A stretch of 54,520 bases of DNA from Thermoflexia bacterium (GTDB lineage: Bacteria > Chloroflexota > Anaerolineae > B4-G1 > SLSP01): positions 1 through 54,520 of the forward strand of contig DUEJ01000107.1 of the NCBI GenBank assembly GCA_011192175.1. The letters are read 5' to 3'. Below, piece after piece: positions 44,518-54,406 of this stretch. Numbering within the stretch: position 1 is the first letter of the stretch; each line of letters opens with the position of its first letter. Below the pieces are notes generated by a model. The model was not told the DNA's origin, searched no databases, and saw only the letters and a program-made list of their open reading frames with translations. The translations under genes and the position numbers were made by a program.

Positions 44518-46904
44518 CTAACATCTCCCTCTAGAGTTACTGGATTCCAGAGTGCGGCGATGCGGCGCGCTAAGCCACGATGCTCCGGGCGCGATAAATC
44601 GCTATCTACCGCCAGCAACCTCTCAGCCGCCTCCCGTACCTCATGCAACAACCGCGTATCGCGCGCCTGCATAGCCAGAGGCAGTTCCGGAAAACCACTC
44701 TGGCGCGTGCCCAGGAATTCACCCGGGCCGCGCATCTCCAAATCTTTTTCTGCCAACGCAAACCCGTCATTAGTAGCTGCCAACGCCTGCAACCGTTCTG
44801 TGGCCCGCTCAGAAGCATTCTGCGCCAGCAACAGACAATAGGATTGCTGCGCGCCGCGTCCTACTCGTCCTCGGAACTGATGTAATTGCGAGAGGCCGAA
44901 CCGTTCCGCGCCATCAACCAACATGACGGTAGCATTGGGCACATCCACTCCCACCTCAACCACGGAAGTGGCAACCAAAATATCCACCTCACCACGCGCG
45001 AAAGCGGACATCCCTGCTTCCTTATCTGTGCCGCTCATCCGCCCGTGGAGCAAGCCCACCCGCAAAGACGGGAAGATTTCCTTTTGTAACCGCTCATATT
45101 CCACCACAGCCGCCCGCGCCTCTATTTTCTCCGATTCCTCAACCAACGGGTAAATAATAAATGCCTGCCGGCCCTGAGCTATCTCTTTGCGGATAAAAGC
45201 GTAAGCGCGTTCCCGGTGCCTCGGAGCCAAGACGCGCGTTTGGATCGGCTGGCGACCAGGCGGCAGCTCATCCAACACCGAGACGTCCAAATGCCCCCAG
45301 AGAGTCAGTTCCAGAGAACGGGGAATAGGCGTCGCGGTCATCACTAACAGGTGCGGATTGTATCCCTTCTGGCGCAGAGCGCCGCGCTGTTCAACGCCGA
45401 AGCGATGTTGCTCATCCACCACCACCAGCACTAACTCGTCAAACTCTACCGTTTCTTGAATCAGCGCATGGGTGCCCACCACCAGCTGGACAGCCCCCGA
45501 GGCTAACCCGGCGTAAATTTCCTCCCGTGTTTCCCCAGAGACGCTCCCCGTCAGCAGCCGAATTTCCGGATGAGGGGCTGGGAAAGTCGCTAGCAATTGC
45601 TGGAGAGTCTGATAGTGCTGCTCGGCCAAAATTTCAGTGGGCGCCATCAGTGCAGCTTGATATCTTTCCAACGCCACAATATCCATCAAGATTGCGGCCA
45701 CCGCCGTCTTGCCAGACCCCACATCTCCCTGCAAAAGCCGGTTCATGGGCCGCCCAGAAGCCAGATCCGCCATCATTTCATTCAACGAGCGCCGTTGGGC
45801 TGCCGTTAGCTCATAAGGCAGCGCCACCGCCAACGCCTTCAGATAATCCAATGGCGGCTTGACCTCCCGGCCCGGCACCGCTTTCCACTGCTGCTTTTGC
45901 TGCAACAACCCCAACTGTAAGTAGAGGGTTTCCTCAAAGATCAACCGCCGCCGGGCGGCTTTAAGGCATTCGACGTCTTGAGGGAAGTGAATGCCCCACA
46001 ACGCTTGTTCCATAGATAAAAGCTGGTGCCTCTCGCGTAAATACTCTGGCAGAGGATCAGGCAGCCGGGCGGCCCAGACACTCAGCGTCTGGCGCATCAA
46101 CTTCCGCAACCCGCGGGCGGCCAGCCCCTCGGTCAGCGGATAGATAGGCAGTATCTGGGGAGTACCCAGATCATCCTGCCCAATACGTTCCCACTGCGGA
46201 GAATTCATAGTCAGGCGGCCCAAATACTCATCCACCTTGCCCCGCACCCGTATTTGCATCCCCGGCTTGATCCGTCCCTGCAAATACGGTTGATTGAACC
46301 AGGTAATTTCCAACGTCCCTGTACCATCAGATAAAATAGCGTGGAACAAACTACGCCCACCCCGCGTTTTTCGTACCTCCGCCTCCCAAACAGAAGCGAG
46401 CAACGTCACCCGCTCGCCATACTCCAGCCGGTCAATCGTCTTAAACTTAGAATAATCTTCATACCGGTGTGGATAGAGGGTCAACAAGTCCCCGATCGTC
46501 TTTGCGCCCACCTTAGCCAACAATTTAGCGCGTTTCGCTCCCACCCCCGGTAACAAATTCGTCGCGGCCCGTAACCCGCGCTCCACTGGCCCCCTGCTTG
46601 GCGCAGGAGGAACCGTTGAAGCCCCAAACCGTGGGGTTGGCGCCTCTTCCCCAGGAGCCAATAAATTCCACAACTGCCGCCAACATTCCGGGCGCACCTC
46701 GGCTGGCCCAGCACTATACTCCTCCATGCGCCGCGCCACCTCAGTCACCCAATCCGCCCGCTCCGCACCGTAAACCCGCGCGGCCTGCTTCTGCCACGTT
46801 CCCACGTAGCGCGCCAGCCCGCCCGCTACGGCCTTATCCTGGAACAGATAATCCCGTTTCTCCAAAACAAGCATCTTCTTCAGCGTTTCCAAAGGCTCTC
46901 CCAT
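44514..46904 (-). CDS. recG: ATP-dependent DNA helicase RecG
   Basis: LPGVGAKRAKLLAKVGAKTIGDLLTLYPHRYEDYS, RLLQGDVGSGKTAVAAI, VVVDEQHRFGVEQR, MTATPIPRSL, QFRGRVGRGAQQSYC. Confidence 0.98.
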   Translation of the reverse strand: MGEPLETLKKMLVLEKRDYLFQDKAVAGGLARYVGTWQKQAARVYGAERADWVTEVARRMEEYSAGPAEVRPECWRQLWNLLAPGEEAPTPRFGASTVPPAPSRGPVERGLRAATNLLPGVGAKRAKLLAKVGAKTIGDLLTLYPHRYEDYSKFKTIDRLEYGERVTLLASVWEAEVRKTRGGRSLFHAILSDGTGTLEITWFNQPYLQGRIKPGMQIRVRGKVDEYLGRLTMNSPQWERIGQDDLGTPQILPIYPLTEGLAARGLRKLMRQTLSVWAARLPDPLPEYLRERHQLLSMEQALWGIHFPQDVECLKAARRRLIFEETLYLQLGLLQQKQQWKAVPGREVKPPLDYLKALAVALPYELTAAQRRSLNEMMADLASGRPMNRLLQGDVGSGKTAVAAILMDIVALERYQAALMAPTEILAEQHYQTLQQLLATFPAPHPEIRLLTGSVSGETREEIYAGLASGAVQLVVGTHALIQETVEFDELVLVVVDEQHRFGVEQRGALRQKGYNPHLLVMTATPIPRSLELTLWGHLDVSVLDELPPGRQPIQTRVLAPRHRERAYAFIRKEIAQGRQAFIIYPLVEESEKIEARAAVVEYERLQKEIFPSLRVGLLHGRMSGTDKEAGMSAFARGEVDILVATSVVEVGVDVPNATVMLVDGAERFGLSQLHQFRGRVGRGAQQSYCLLLAQNASERATERLQALAATNDGFALAEKDLEMRGPGEFLGTRQSGFPELPLAMQARDTRLLHEVREAAERLLAVDSDLSRPEHRGLARRIAALWNPVTLEGDVS

Positions 46905-47110
46905 GCACTCTCCCCGCAAAATCTCATCCCGCTCAGTTGATTGCCAGCCAGTGTCCGTGCTCTCTCTGCCATGTTCTTAATTTTTTGATCAATTTCCCTG
47001 GCGGCTCCCCTCAATGTCATTACGTACAGTTCAACCTACCACCCCGCCAAATGGGAAAAGGAAGAGATCTTCTCCGCGCGTCTCGCGCCACATTCCACCC
47101 TCCATCCCGC

Positions 47111-47977
47111 TTACCAAACCTTCCCCGCGCCCTCCGCTTGCACCCAGGCCACGCCCACGCCCTGCGGCCCGATATGTGTTCCAAAGATAGGGTTAACTTC
47201 CACCACCGGCAACTGCCCACAGGGAGCATAAGGCTGCATAGCCTCATGCAGCGCCATCCAACTCTCTTCAGCCAGACCGCTGTGCAACAGCACCAACCGC
47301 TCCAAAGGCCCGGCTTCCGCCACCTGCCGGAGCAACCACGCCCGCGCCCGCCGGCGAGTACGCACCCGCCCCCACAGGCGCGCCTCGCCCGCATGAAAAG
47401 CTATCAAGGGCTTAACCTTCAACCACTGCCCCAGCTGCGCCGTGACCCAACTCACGCGACCGCTACGTTTCAAATACTCCAACGTATCCAGCACCCCGAT
47501 GATATATGTGCGCTGGCGCAACGCAATCACTAATTCCTTAACCTCAACTACCGTTGCTCCCCGCGCGAGAGCTTCAGCCGCCGCCTGGACCAGAAAGCCC
47601 AGGCCCCGCGAAATTTGACCACTCTCCAACAGATGCACCCGCGCGCCCCCCAGCTCTCTGGCGGCCAACTGCGCATTGGCCTGCGTGCTGCTAAGAGAAT
47701 TAGCCAGAAAGATTGCGATAATATCCTCCGCCCCTTCCGTGACCAACTCCTCGTAGAACGTCAAAATCTCTCCCACACCCGGCGCAGCCGTCTGCGGCAT
47801 CTCCCCACTCTGCGCCAACCGTTGATAGAAGCAACTCCGATCCAACGTACCATCATCACAATAATCCTCCCCCTCTAGCGAAAAATGCAGGGGGAGAATC
47901 CTGATACCCAAACGTTGCGCGGTCTCTACGGATAGATCCGCGGTGCTATCGGTGAGCACGCGGATAGAGTTGCTCAC
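47111..47977 (-). CDS. DegV family protein (FakB-like) 1
   Basis: SIRVLTDSTADLSVETAQRLGIRILPLHFSLEGEDYCDDG; PQTAAPGVGEILTFYEELV. Confidence 0.94.
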   Translation of the reverse strand: MSNSIRVLTDSTADLSVETAQRLGIRILPLHFSLEGEDYCDDGTLDRSCFYQRLAQSGEMPQTAAPGVGEILTFYEELVTEGAEDIIAIFLANSLSSTQANAQLAARELGGARVHLLESGQISRGLGFLVQAAAEALARGATVVEVKELVIALRQRTYIIGVLDTLEYLKRSGRVSWVTAQLGQWLKVKPLIAFHAGEARLWGRVRTRRRARAWLLRQVAEAGPLERLVLLHSGLAEESWMALHEAMQPYAPCGQLPVVEVNPIFGTHIGPQGVGVAWVQAEGAGKVW

Positions 47978-48840
47978 CTAAAATTAAGCCCCTCGTAAAC
48001 CACCAGCCCCAATCCATTTGGCCCCACATGCGAGGCCAGAATTGGATCGTAGAAAATAGTGGGAAAATCAATACCCGGCAATAGCTCTTCCAGCTCATCC
48101 CGCAGCTCGGCCGCCTCTGCTGCAATTTCCGGCCCATATCCTTGCAAAATCACCAATTGTCTAATGCGCGAAAATTCAGAGGCAAACTCATCTAATCTAT
48201 CCAACGCTTTCGACGCAGATCTACTCTTCTCCAGCGGGAGAATATCCCCCCTTTCAATCTCCATAAAAGGATGGATGCCTAAAAAGGAACCTAAAATCGC
48301 CTGCATAGCACTCAACCGGCCACTGCGCTGCAAATACTCTGACGTGTGCGAAGTCATTGCCACGTACAGGTGCGGCATCATCCCACGCAATTGACGCACA
48401 ATAGCCGGTAATGGCCAAGCGTCTTCCTGTAACAACATCCCTGCTCGCTCCACCAAGGCCCCTAACCCCATCGAGATCGTTTCAGAATCCAAGATGGTGA
48501 TGTCACAGCGGCCCATAAAATCCTGTGCGCCCAGACGTGCATTTTTCAGTACGGGGCTTAAGCGACCAGAGGAAAGAATTAACAACATCTTATTAGTGCG
48601 ATAAAGTGTGCGTGCAAACACTGCCCGAAAATCATCTGGTGAAGGGCCAATAATTTTTACTGCTTGCCGTTCCTTCATCAAATCGGATAACAGTTCAATA
48701 TGCCCAGCTACTTGCTGATCGTAAATATAGGTTCTATCCCCTACCTGTGCCACAATAGGAAGACTAATCACCCCCAACTCGCGCAACCGCTCGGGGGGGA
48801 GACAAGCAGTACCGTCAGTAATCAATTGCACTCGACTCAC
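47974..48840 (-). CDS. DegV family protein (FakB-like) 2
   Basis: RVQLITDGTACLPPERLRELGVISLPIVAQVGDRTYIYD; 4-nt overlap with the downstream degV gene. Confidence 0.93.
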   Translation of the reverse strand: MSRVQLITDGTACLPPERLRELGVISLPIVAQVGDRTYIYDQQVAGHIELLSDLMKERQAVKIIGPSPDDFRAVFARTLYRTNKMLLILSSGRLSPVLKNARLGAQDFMGRCDITILDSETISMGLGALVERAGMLLQEDAWPLPAIVRQLRGMMPHLYVAMTSHTSEYLQRSGRLSAMQAILGSFLGIHPFMEIERGDILPLEKSRSASKALDRLDEFASEFSRIRQLVILQGYGPEIAAEAAELRDELEELLPGIDFPTIFYDPILASHVGPNGLGLVVYEGLNFR

Positions 48841-48896
48841 TTCCGCTCCTCCATAAGACTGTTAATTCCGAAAATGTTTTCCCCTACCCCCCCCCG

Positions 48897-50588
48897 CTAT
48901 TCAATCGAAATCAAGTAGGGGTAATGTGGTTGACCACCAAACATAACTTCAAATTCCAACTCCAGATAGGCAGCTCTCAATAGTTCAATCAGAGACTCGG
49001 CCTCTTCAGCTAGCACGTCTTCCCCATAATAGAAAGTAACAAGTTCCCGTTCCTCAAGCTCGGCTAACCCCAAGAGCTCTCTGACGATTCCTTCAACAGT
49101 TTCACCGGCCACGACCATTTTACCATCTAATAAACCAATAGCATCCCCTTTCCGGACCTTCACCCCATTCACGGTTACACTGCGAACCGCCCAAGTCACC
49201 TCGCCAGAGATTATCTCCTGCGCGGCCTCGCCCATAGCCGTCACATTTTCATCCAGCGTAGCCTGAGGATTTAAGAAGAGCAATGCCCCCACGCCCTGAG
49301 CCATGCTGCGGGTAGGCACTACGGCAACTGTTTTCTCACTTACCTCCGCCGCTTGTTCCGAGGCCATAAAGATATTTTTGTTATTAGGAAGCACTATAGC
49401 CTGCTCAGTTGGTAACTGGTCAAGTGCTTTTACTATATCTGCCGTACTGGGATTCATCGTCTGCCCCCCGCGTACCACCACCGCCCCCAAACTTTGGAAA
49501 ATCTGGACCATGCCCTCCCCGGCAGCTACCACCACTACCCCCATTTCATCCGGGGCTAAATTCGCTATCAGCGGTGAAATTAACTCTTTGCCCGGCCCCC
49601 TCCCCGGATGTACGTCACGCCCAGCGAGAAACTCCAGATATTGGGCCTGCATATTTTCCACCACCACATCTAGCAGCTCGCCATGCCGCACCCCATAACT
49701 AATCGGTATTCCGGGATCAGATACATGCACATGCACTTTAATGGTCTGAGAATCACCCACTATTAACGGGCAATCTCCCAGGGCCTCAATCCCCGCACGG
49801 ATGCTGGTCACATCCATATCCTGCCCTCGGACAATAAATTGCACATCATAAGGATAAGCCCTATCAAAATGAATATGCTCATGTCCATGATCTACATCCA
49901 ACTGTCCTGCGGTGGAGAGATCCACCACTTGTAAGAGGCGTTCATCCTCCGTCACTGCTATTCCCGCGACAGAGTGCCACATCCCTTCGAAGATCACCGC
50001 CAAGCCCTGCCCTCCGGCGTCCACCACCCCGGCCTCACGCAACACGGCCAATAGCGAGGGAGTCCGGGACTCACTAGCTTTCGCCGCACTTACCAGCTGC
50101 TTAAAGAACTCCCGCATATCAGTCTCGTCTTTAGCAACCAGCTCCATCTCTGCCGCTGTCTCGCGAATTACCGTGAGAATCGTGCCCTCGACCGGTTTCA
50201 CGACCCCTTTATAAGCCGTATCTGAGGCCGCCTGCAGCGCAGTCGTCAATTCTGGCACATTCACGCGGGTCTTGCCAGCTAGGCCCCTAGCCAGTCCGCG
50301 CCATATCTGAGAAAGAATCACCCCAGAGTTCCCCCGCGCCCCCATCAAAGCGCCATGCGCCACCTTCTCCGCGATCACCCCCACCTCCTCCTGCGGGAGA
50401 TTCTCTATCTCCTCCCAGGCAGAGGTCATAGTCAACATCATATTGGTACCAGTGTCGCCATCAGGGACCGGGAAAACATTCAAAGCATTGATAGCCTCTT
50501 TATGTTGTCGCAATCTGACCAGCGCCGCTTTCACCATCCATTTTAGATCTTGGCCATCCAAAGCCATATATTCTTCACGCACAGCCAC
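48897..50588 (-). CDS. DAK2 domain protein (FakA/YloV-like)
   Basis: LNVFPVPDGDTGTNMMLTMTSAW, GALMGARGNSGVILSQIWRGLA, DAGGQGLAVIFEGM. Confidence 0.95.
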   Translation of the reverse strand: MAVREEYMALDGQDLKWMVKAALVRLRQHKEAINALNVFPVPDGDTGTNMMLTMTSAWEEIENLPQEEVGVIAEKVAHGALMGARGNSGVILSQIWRGLARGLAGKTRVNVPELTTALQAASDTAYKGVVKPVEGTILTVIRETAAEMELVAKDETDMREFFKQLVSAAKASESRTPSLLAVLREAGVVDAGGQGLAVIFEGMWHSVAGIAVTEDERLLQVVDLSTAGQLDVDHGHEHIHFDRAYPYDVQFIVRGQDMDVTSIRAGIEALGDCPLIVGDSQTIKVHVHVSDPGIPISYGVRHGELLDVVVENMQAQYLEFLAGRDVHPGRGPGKELISPLIANLAPDEMGVVVVAAGEGMVQIFQSLGAVVVRGGQTMNPSTADIVKALDQLPTEQAIVLPNNKNIFMASEQAAEVSEKTVAVVPTRSMAQGVGALLFLNPQATLDENVTAMGEAAQEIISGEVTWAVRSVTVNGVKVRKGDAIGLLDGKMVVAGETVEGIVRELLGLAELEERELVTFYYGEDVLAEEAESLIELLRAAYLELEFEVMFGGQPHYPYLISIE

Positions 50589-50602
50589 AATTCACCGCCT
50601 CC

Positions 50603-50959
50603 CTACTCCTCGTCGCTAACCCGGAGCGCCTGCACATGCACATTCACCGCTTCCACAGGCATCTCCAACGCCTTTTCGACTTGATATCGCACTACATTTT
50701 TGACACTCTGAGCCACGCTGGCAATACGGGTCCCATATTCTACCACAACGAAAACATTGATAACGATCATTTTGTTACGCACGCGAATCTCCACTCCTCG
50801 CTTGCGATCAGCTGAAAGTAAATCAGCCACCTCTGCGGCAAAGTTCCTGGGGACTACACCCACCACCCCATAACATCTTTGCACGACCTCACTAACAATT
50901 GAAGAGATCGCCGCTGACGAAACCTCGATCTTTCCCTTAGGTCGAATTTGTTCACTCAT
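50603..50959 (-). CDS. Asp23/Gls24 family envelope stress response protein
   Basis: GKIEVSSAAISSIVSEVVQRCYGVVGV...VVEYGTRIASVAQSVKNVVRYQVE...VNVHVQALRV. Confidence 0.9.
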   Translation of the reverse strand: MSEQIRPKGKIEVSSAAISSIVSEVVQRCYGVVGVVPRNFAAEVADLLSADRKRGVEIRVRNKMIVINVFVVVEYGTRIASVAQSVKNVVRYQVEKALEMPVEAVNVHVQALRVSDEE

Positions 50960-51038
50960 TTTTTACACCCCTCCTAAGTTGCTCTTTATTCCGTATATGG
51001 TATTATATTCGCACAGAAATATACGAGGTGAAATTACT

Positions 51039-51227
51039 ATGGCAAAATGTGATATCTGTGGAAAAAGTACTCGCTTTGGTCGCAACGTAAGTCACTCAAA
51101 GAAATCCACCAACCGTAGATTTATGGCCAATATTCAACGCAAGCGCGTTATGCTTGACGGTAGGATGCAACGCATTCATATCTGCACCCAGTGTCTACGC
51201 ACCTTGACCAAACAACCAACGAGATAA
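51039..51227 (+). CDS. rpmB: 50S ribosomal protein L28
   Basis: MAKCDICGKSTRFGRNVSHSKKSTNRRFMANIQRKRVMLDGRMQRIHICTQCLRTL. Confidence 0.97.
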   Translation: MAKCDICGKSTRFGRNVSHSKKSTNRRFMANIQRKRVMLDGRMQRIHICTQCLRTLTKQPTR

Positions 51228-51245
51228 CTTTTACCCTCTCAATAA

Positions 51246-51277
51246 AACAGCTCCGTCTTAATGACGGGGCTGTTTGT
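51246..51277. terminator. Bidirectional terminator hairpin
   Basis: AAAACAGCTCCGTC-TTAAT-GACGGGGCTGTTT between convergent rpmB and rpe. Confidence 0.7.
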
Positions 51278-51291
51278 GGTTCATCAAGTTA

Positions 51292-51963
51292 TTATTCTCT
51301 CTCTGCCGCATCCCGTAAATCAGCAATAGCCTGCGCTATTCCTAGTGGATATCTGAAAATTGCAGAACCGGCTACCAACATATCGGCGCCTGCCGCAACC
51401 ACCTCAGTGGTCGTCTCCACATTTATCCCGCCATCCACTGAGAGCCAAACCTCACTCCGATTTTCGTCCAGCCAACTCCGGAGCCTCCTGATTTTAGGAA
51501 GCATCCCGGTAATAAATTTCTGTCCCCCAAAACCAGGATTAACAGTCATCACTAAGATCAAATCCAGCTCGGGCAAGAGATATTGCAACACGTTTTCCCC
51601 CGTCGCCGGATTGAGTGCCACCCCCGCCTTCGCCCCCAACTCCTTGATCCGGCATAGAGTGCGATGCAGATGAGTAGTGGCTTCTGGATGCACCGATACC
51701 CAATCCGCCCCGGCCCTCACAAAATCCGTCAGATAACGTTCTGGACGATCAATCATCAAATGCACGTCCAGCGGCAAAGTCGTAACCTGGCGAATCGCTT
51801 TAACCACCGAGGGGCCAATACTGATATTGGGAACAAACTGCCCATCCATCACATCAATATGGATTAGATCAGCCCCGGCGGCTTCCGCTTTTCGCACCGC
51901 CAGCCCTATTTCAGTAAAATCAGCCGCTAGAATTGACGGAGCAATACGTATCCATTTACTCAT
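51292..51963 (-). CDS. rpe: Ribulose-phosphate 3-epimerase
   Basis: IRIAPSILAADFTEIGLAVRKAEAAGADLIHIDVMDGQFVPNISIGP, VMTVNPGFGGQKFI, VDGGINVETTTEVVAAGADMLVAGSAIF. Confidence 0.97.
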   Translation of the reverse strand: MSKWIRIAPSILAADFTEIGLAVRKAEAAGADLIHIDVMDGQFVPNISIGPSVVKAIRQVTTLPLDVHLMIDRPERYLTDFVRAGADWVSVHPEATTHLHRTLCRIKELGAKAGVALNPATGENVLQYLLPELDLILVMTVNPGFGGQKFITGMLPKIRRLRSWLDENRSEVWLSVDGGINVETTTEVVAAGADMLVAGSAIFRYPLGIAQAIADLRDAAERE

Positions 51964-52134
51964 AATCCAACTATAATACAATGGATAATAAAAATGACAA
52001 CCACTACTTTATTTAATAGCATGCACTCTCGAACTAAGATCAGGATCAAAGCACTTACTTAATTCCAATTCGCTACCGTGCCCCTGCATTAAAAACAAAA
52101 CCGTTACAAAAAGGTTAAAAAAAGCGCGCAGGTA

Positions 52135-52184
52135 TTGACATGCCTTGCAAGAAATAGTAACATACTTAGTAGGTAAATGTACCT
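52135..52184 (+). promoter_or_regulatory. Promoter TTGACA-N17-TAACAT followed by inverted repeat AGGTA-AATG-TACCT
   Basis: 52135..52140 and 52158..52163 hexamers; inverted repeat 52171..52184, upstream of the RpiR-family gene. Confidence 0.6.
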
Positions 52185-52243
52185 GAAAACCTTTCACATC
52201 ACAAATTTTTTGGCACCTAGACTAACAAATACAGGAGGATCCA

Positions 52244-53137
52244 ATGTTTCGCCACCGCATACAAGAACACTACGAAGAATTAACTCCTCGTTTTAGGACT
52301 CTGGCCGACTTCATTCTAGAAAACACTCTCGACGTAGGTTTTCTCACCGCTACGGCCTTAGCCCGCCGCGTTGCTGTAGATCCAGCCACTGTAGTCCGCT
52401 TTTCTCAAGAAATAGGCTATTCCGGATATAGAGAGCTGTCTATTGAGATCAAAGAGTACGTCAATAATGAGCTCGCGCTACGTTACAAAACTGGGAATCC
52501 TGAAGCTGAAGGACTGGCAGGAGAAATCGCCATCTTAACCGATGAACTCAGTGATCGCATTTTGAGCTTCAAGTCAGAAGCCGTACAAATCGCTGAGATC
52601 GCGGAGGCTCTGCAACAAGCAAATCGCATCTTTGTCACCAGCGAAGGTGAGAGTTACGGCCTAGCTTCCTTGTGGGCCAACTATTTGCGCATTATCGGCC
52701 TCCAATCTTACGCCATCTCAGCCAATGCTGCTCAAGCAGCGTTGATGCTTCGTGACGCCAAGCCCGGCGATTTAGTTTTTGCTATCTCACTAGGCTTAGA
52801 TCCCGACGTTGATTTAGGTCACCTGCTTCACAACGCCCAAAAACACTCCTTGCGCACCATCAGCATAACTACCAACGCCACGCTCTTGCCGGCCCGGCAA
52901 GCAGATATCAACCTCACCGCTCCCGCCGAAACTCCCTCCGGATATCCCTCTTTCGATACCTTGATGGGCCTACTCTCTCTCATCTGGCAAGCCCTGCTCA
53001 AAATAAATCTGGACCGTAGCCAATCCAGTATCAAAGCTATGTTAGCTACTCTAAGCTCGCTGGTTGCAGAACAAGAGGAAATTCCTCCCTATGATGTTGC
53101 CACTACCATGCGCCTCTGGAATCAGGATAATAAGTAA
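52244..53137 (+). CDS. MurR/RpiR family transcriptional regulator (HTH + SIS domain)
   Basis: LADFILENTLDVGFLTATALARRVAVDPATVVRFSQEIGYSGYRELSIEIKE; SIS-like C-terminus. Confidence 0.92.
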   Translation: MFRHRIQEHYEELTPRFRTLADFILENTLDVGFLTATALARRVAVDPATVVRFSQEIGYSGYRELSIEIKEYVNNELALRYKTGNPEAEGLAGEIAILTDELSDRILSFKSEAVQIAEIAEALQQANRIFVTSEGESYGLASLWANYLRIIGLQSYAISANAAQAALMLRDAKPGDLVFAISLGLDPDVDLGHLLHNAQKHSLRTISITTNATLLPARQADINLTAPAETPSGYPSFDTLMGLLSLIWQALLKINLDRSQSSIKAMLATLSSLVAEQEEIPPYDVATTMRLWNQDNK

Positions 53138-53143
53138 GCTAAT

Positions 53144-53180
53144 CAAACGGGGACCGTTCCAAAAAACGGTCCCCGTTTGC
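53144..53180. terminator. Bidirectional terminator hairpin
   Basis: CAAACGGGGACCGTT-CCAAAA-AACGGTCCCCGTTTG between convergent genes. Confidence 0.85.
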
Positions 53181-53194
53181 ATCCGAGTATCCTC

Positions 53195-54211
53195 TTAATC
53201 CTGAGGCGGCAATTCATCGTACGAACGCGGCCAAGTCTCCGTGTAGAATTTCAAATAATTTGGCAACCCCAATCTCCAAAGTCTATCCACATGCGCGCCT
53301 TCACCCATCTGGTATTGCACCTCAGCCTCATTCTCGACCAGTAGCTCATACAAACGTATGGTACTATGGCGGGCCCAATCCGCATCACCCGCACTCAGGT
53401 AAATTCGCTGCCCCAGAGCACCGTCCTCAACCAAAAGAAACGGATCATAAGCTGGTAGTGGATAATTAACAGAGAGCGCCGGACTATGCGCTCCCACTAT
53501 ACTAAAAATATCAGGGTTACGTAGCCCAATCTCTAAGGCCCAAACGCCGCCCCGCGAAATACCTCCCAGCGCCCTCCCCTCTGCAGCCTGCCAAGTACGG
53601 TAATTATCATCAATCAAAGGGACTAGCTCGTTCACCACCATGCCTTCCACTGAGTGGTCACCGCCACTAGAGTTGATGTATAATCCTTGGGGATTAACTA
53701 CTCCGGGCATCACGATAATTAAGGGTCCCATCATAGAGCGCCCGCTCCATTCATCCGCAATTTTCTCTACTCCCAATTCCACCCAATGCTCTTCATCCAT
53801 AGGCCATCCATGGAACAAATAAAGTACCGGGAAATTACGTTCTCTGGAATACGCATAGCACGGGGGTAGATGAACAAAATAATGGATTTCCTCTTCCGCC
53901 ATCGCTGGGCTAAAAAAAGAACCTTCCCGTGTCTGACCTTCCTGCGAGGAGCAAACAAAGGGTGTAGCCGTAGGAATAGCCGTCTTAGTAGGAGCCGAAG
54001 TAGGCGTTGCTGTGGGGGTAACAGATGGAGTAGCTGTGTATATAGCTTCTATAGTTGCTGACGGTTCGCTTGCAACCACCACAGGATTTTGAATGTCAAC
54101 TCCATCGGCACCTTGACAGGCCACCAACAGAGAAGTCAATATGAAAACCCAGATCCTTTCAAATTTTCGCAATAATTGAACCCTCTTTACCGCATCCATC
54201 TTCCTTGTCAT
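53195..54211 (-). CDS. Secreted/lipoprotein esterase family alpha/beta hydrolase with Thr/Pro-rich linker
   Basis: LTSLLVACQGADG lipobox; TATPSVTPTATPTSAPTKTAIPTATP linker; FPVLYLFHGWPMDEEHWVELG, ALGGISRGGVWALEIGLRNPDIFSIVGAHSPAL. Confidence 0.9.
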   Translation of the reverse strand: MTRKMDAVKRVQLLRKFERIWVFILTSLLVACQGADGVDIQNPVVVASEPSATIEAIYTATPSVTPTATPTSAPTKTAIPTATPFVCSSQEGQTREGSFFSPAMAEEEIHYFVHLPPCYAYSRERNFPVLYLFHGWPMDEEHWVELGVEKIADEWSGRSMMGPLIIVMPGVVNPQGLYINSSGGDHSVEGMVVNELVPLIDDNYRTWQAAEGRALGGISRGGVWALEIGLRNPDIFSIVGAHSPALSVNYPLPAYDPFLLVEDGALGQRIYLSAGDADWARHSTIRLYELLVENEAEVQYQMGEGAHVDRLWRLGLPNYLKFYTETWPRSYDELPPQD

Positions 54212-54351
54212 CCCTGTCGTTCAGCAAAATCCATTACTCTCGAAGCCAAGTCATTTTAACAATAACCAACTACCCGTCAAACCGTTGCGCGCAGCTAGCC
54301 CTCCTCCCGGTCGACGAAAATTACGCCGGGGGCACCCCGCGATAGCACAAA

Positions 54352-54381
54352 CCGTCCGGGCCTCGAGGGCTCGGACGGTTA
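54352..54381 (-). terminator. Terminator hairpin 3' of 5S rRNA
   Basis: AACCGTCCG...CGGACGGTT. Confidence 0.65.
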
Positions 54382-54406
54382 AGTCCTACTAACCTAACAC
54401 GAGTGC

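Noticed and set aside
46598-47533. 311-aa plus-strand ORF across recG 5' end and degV
   Set aside because: Proline/histidine-rich antisense translation with no recognisable domain; overlaps two well-supported minus genes.
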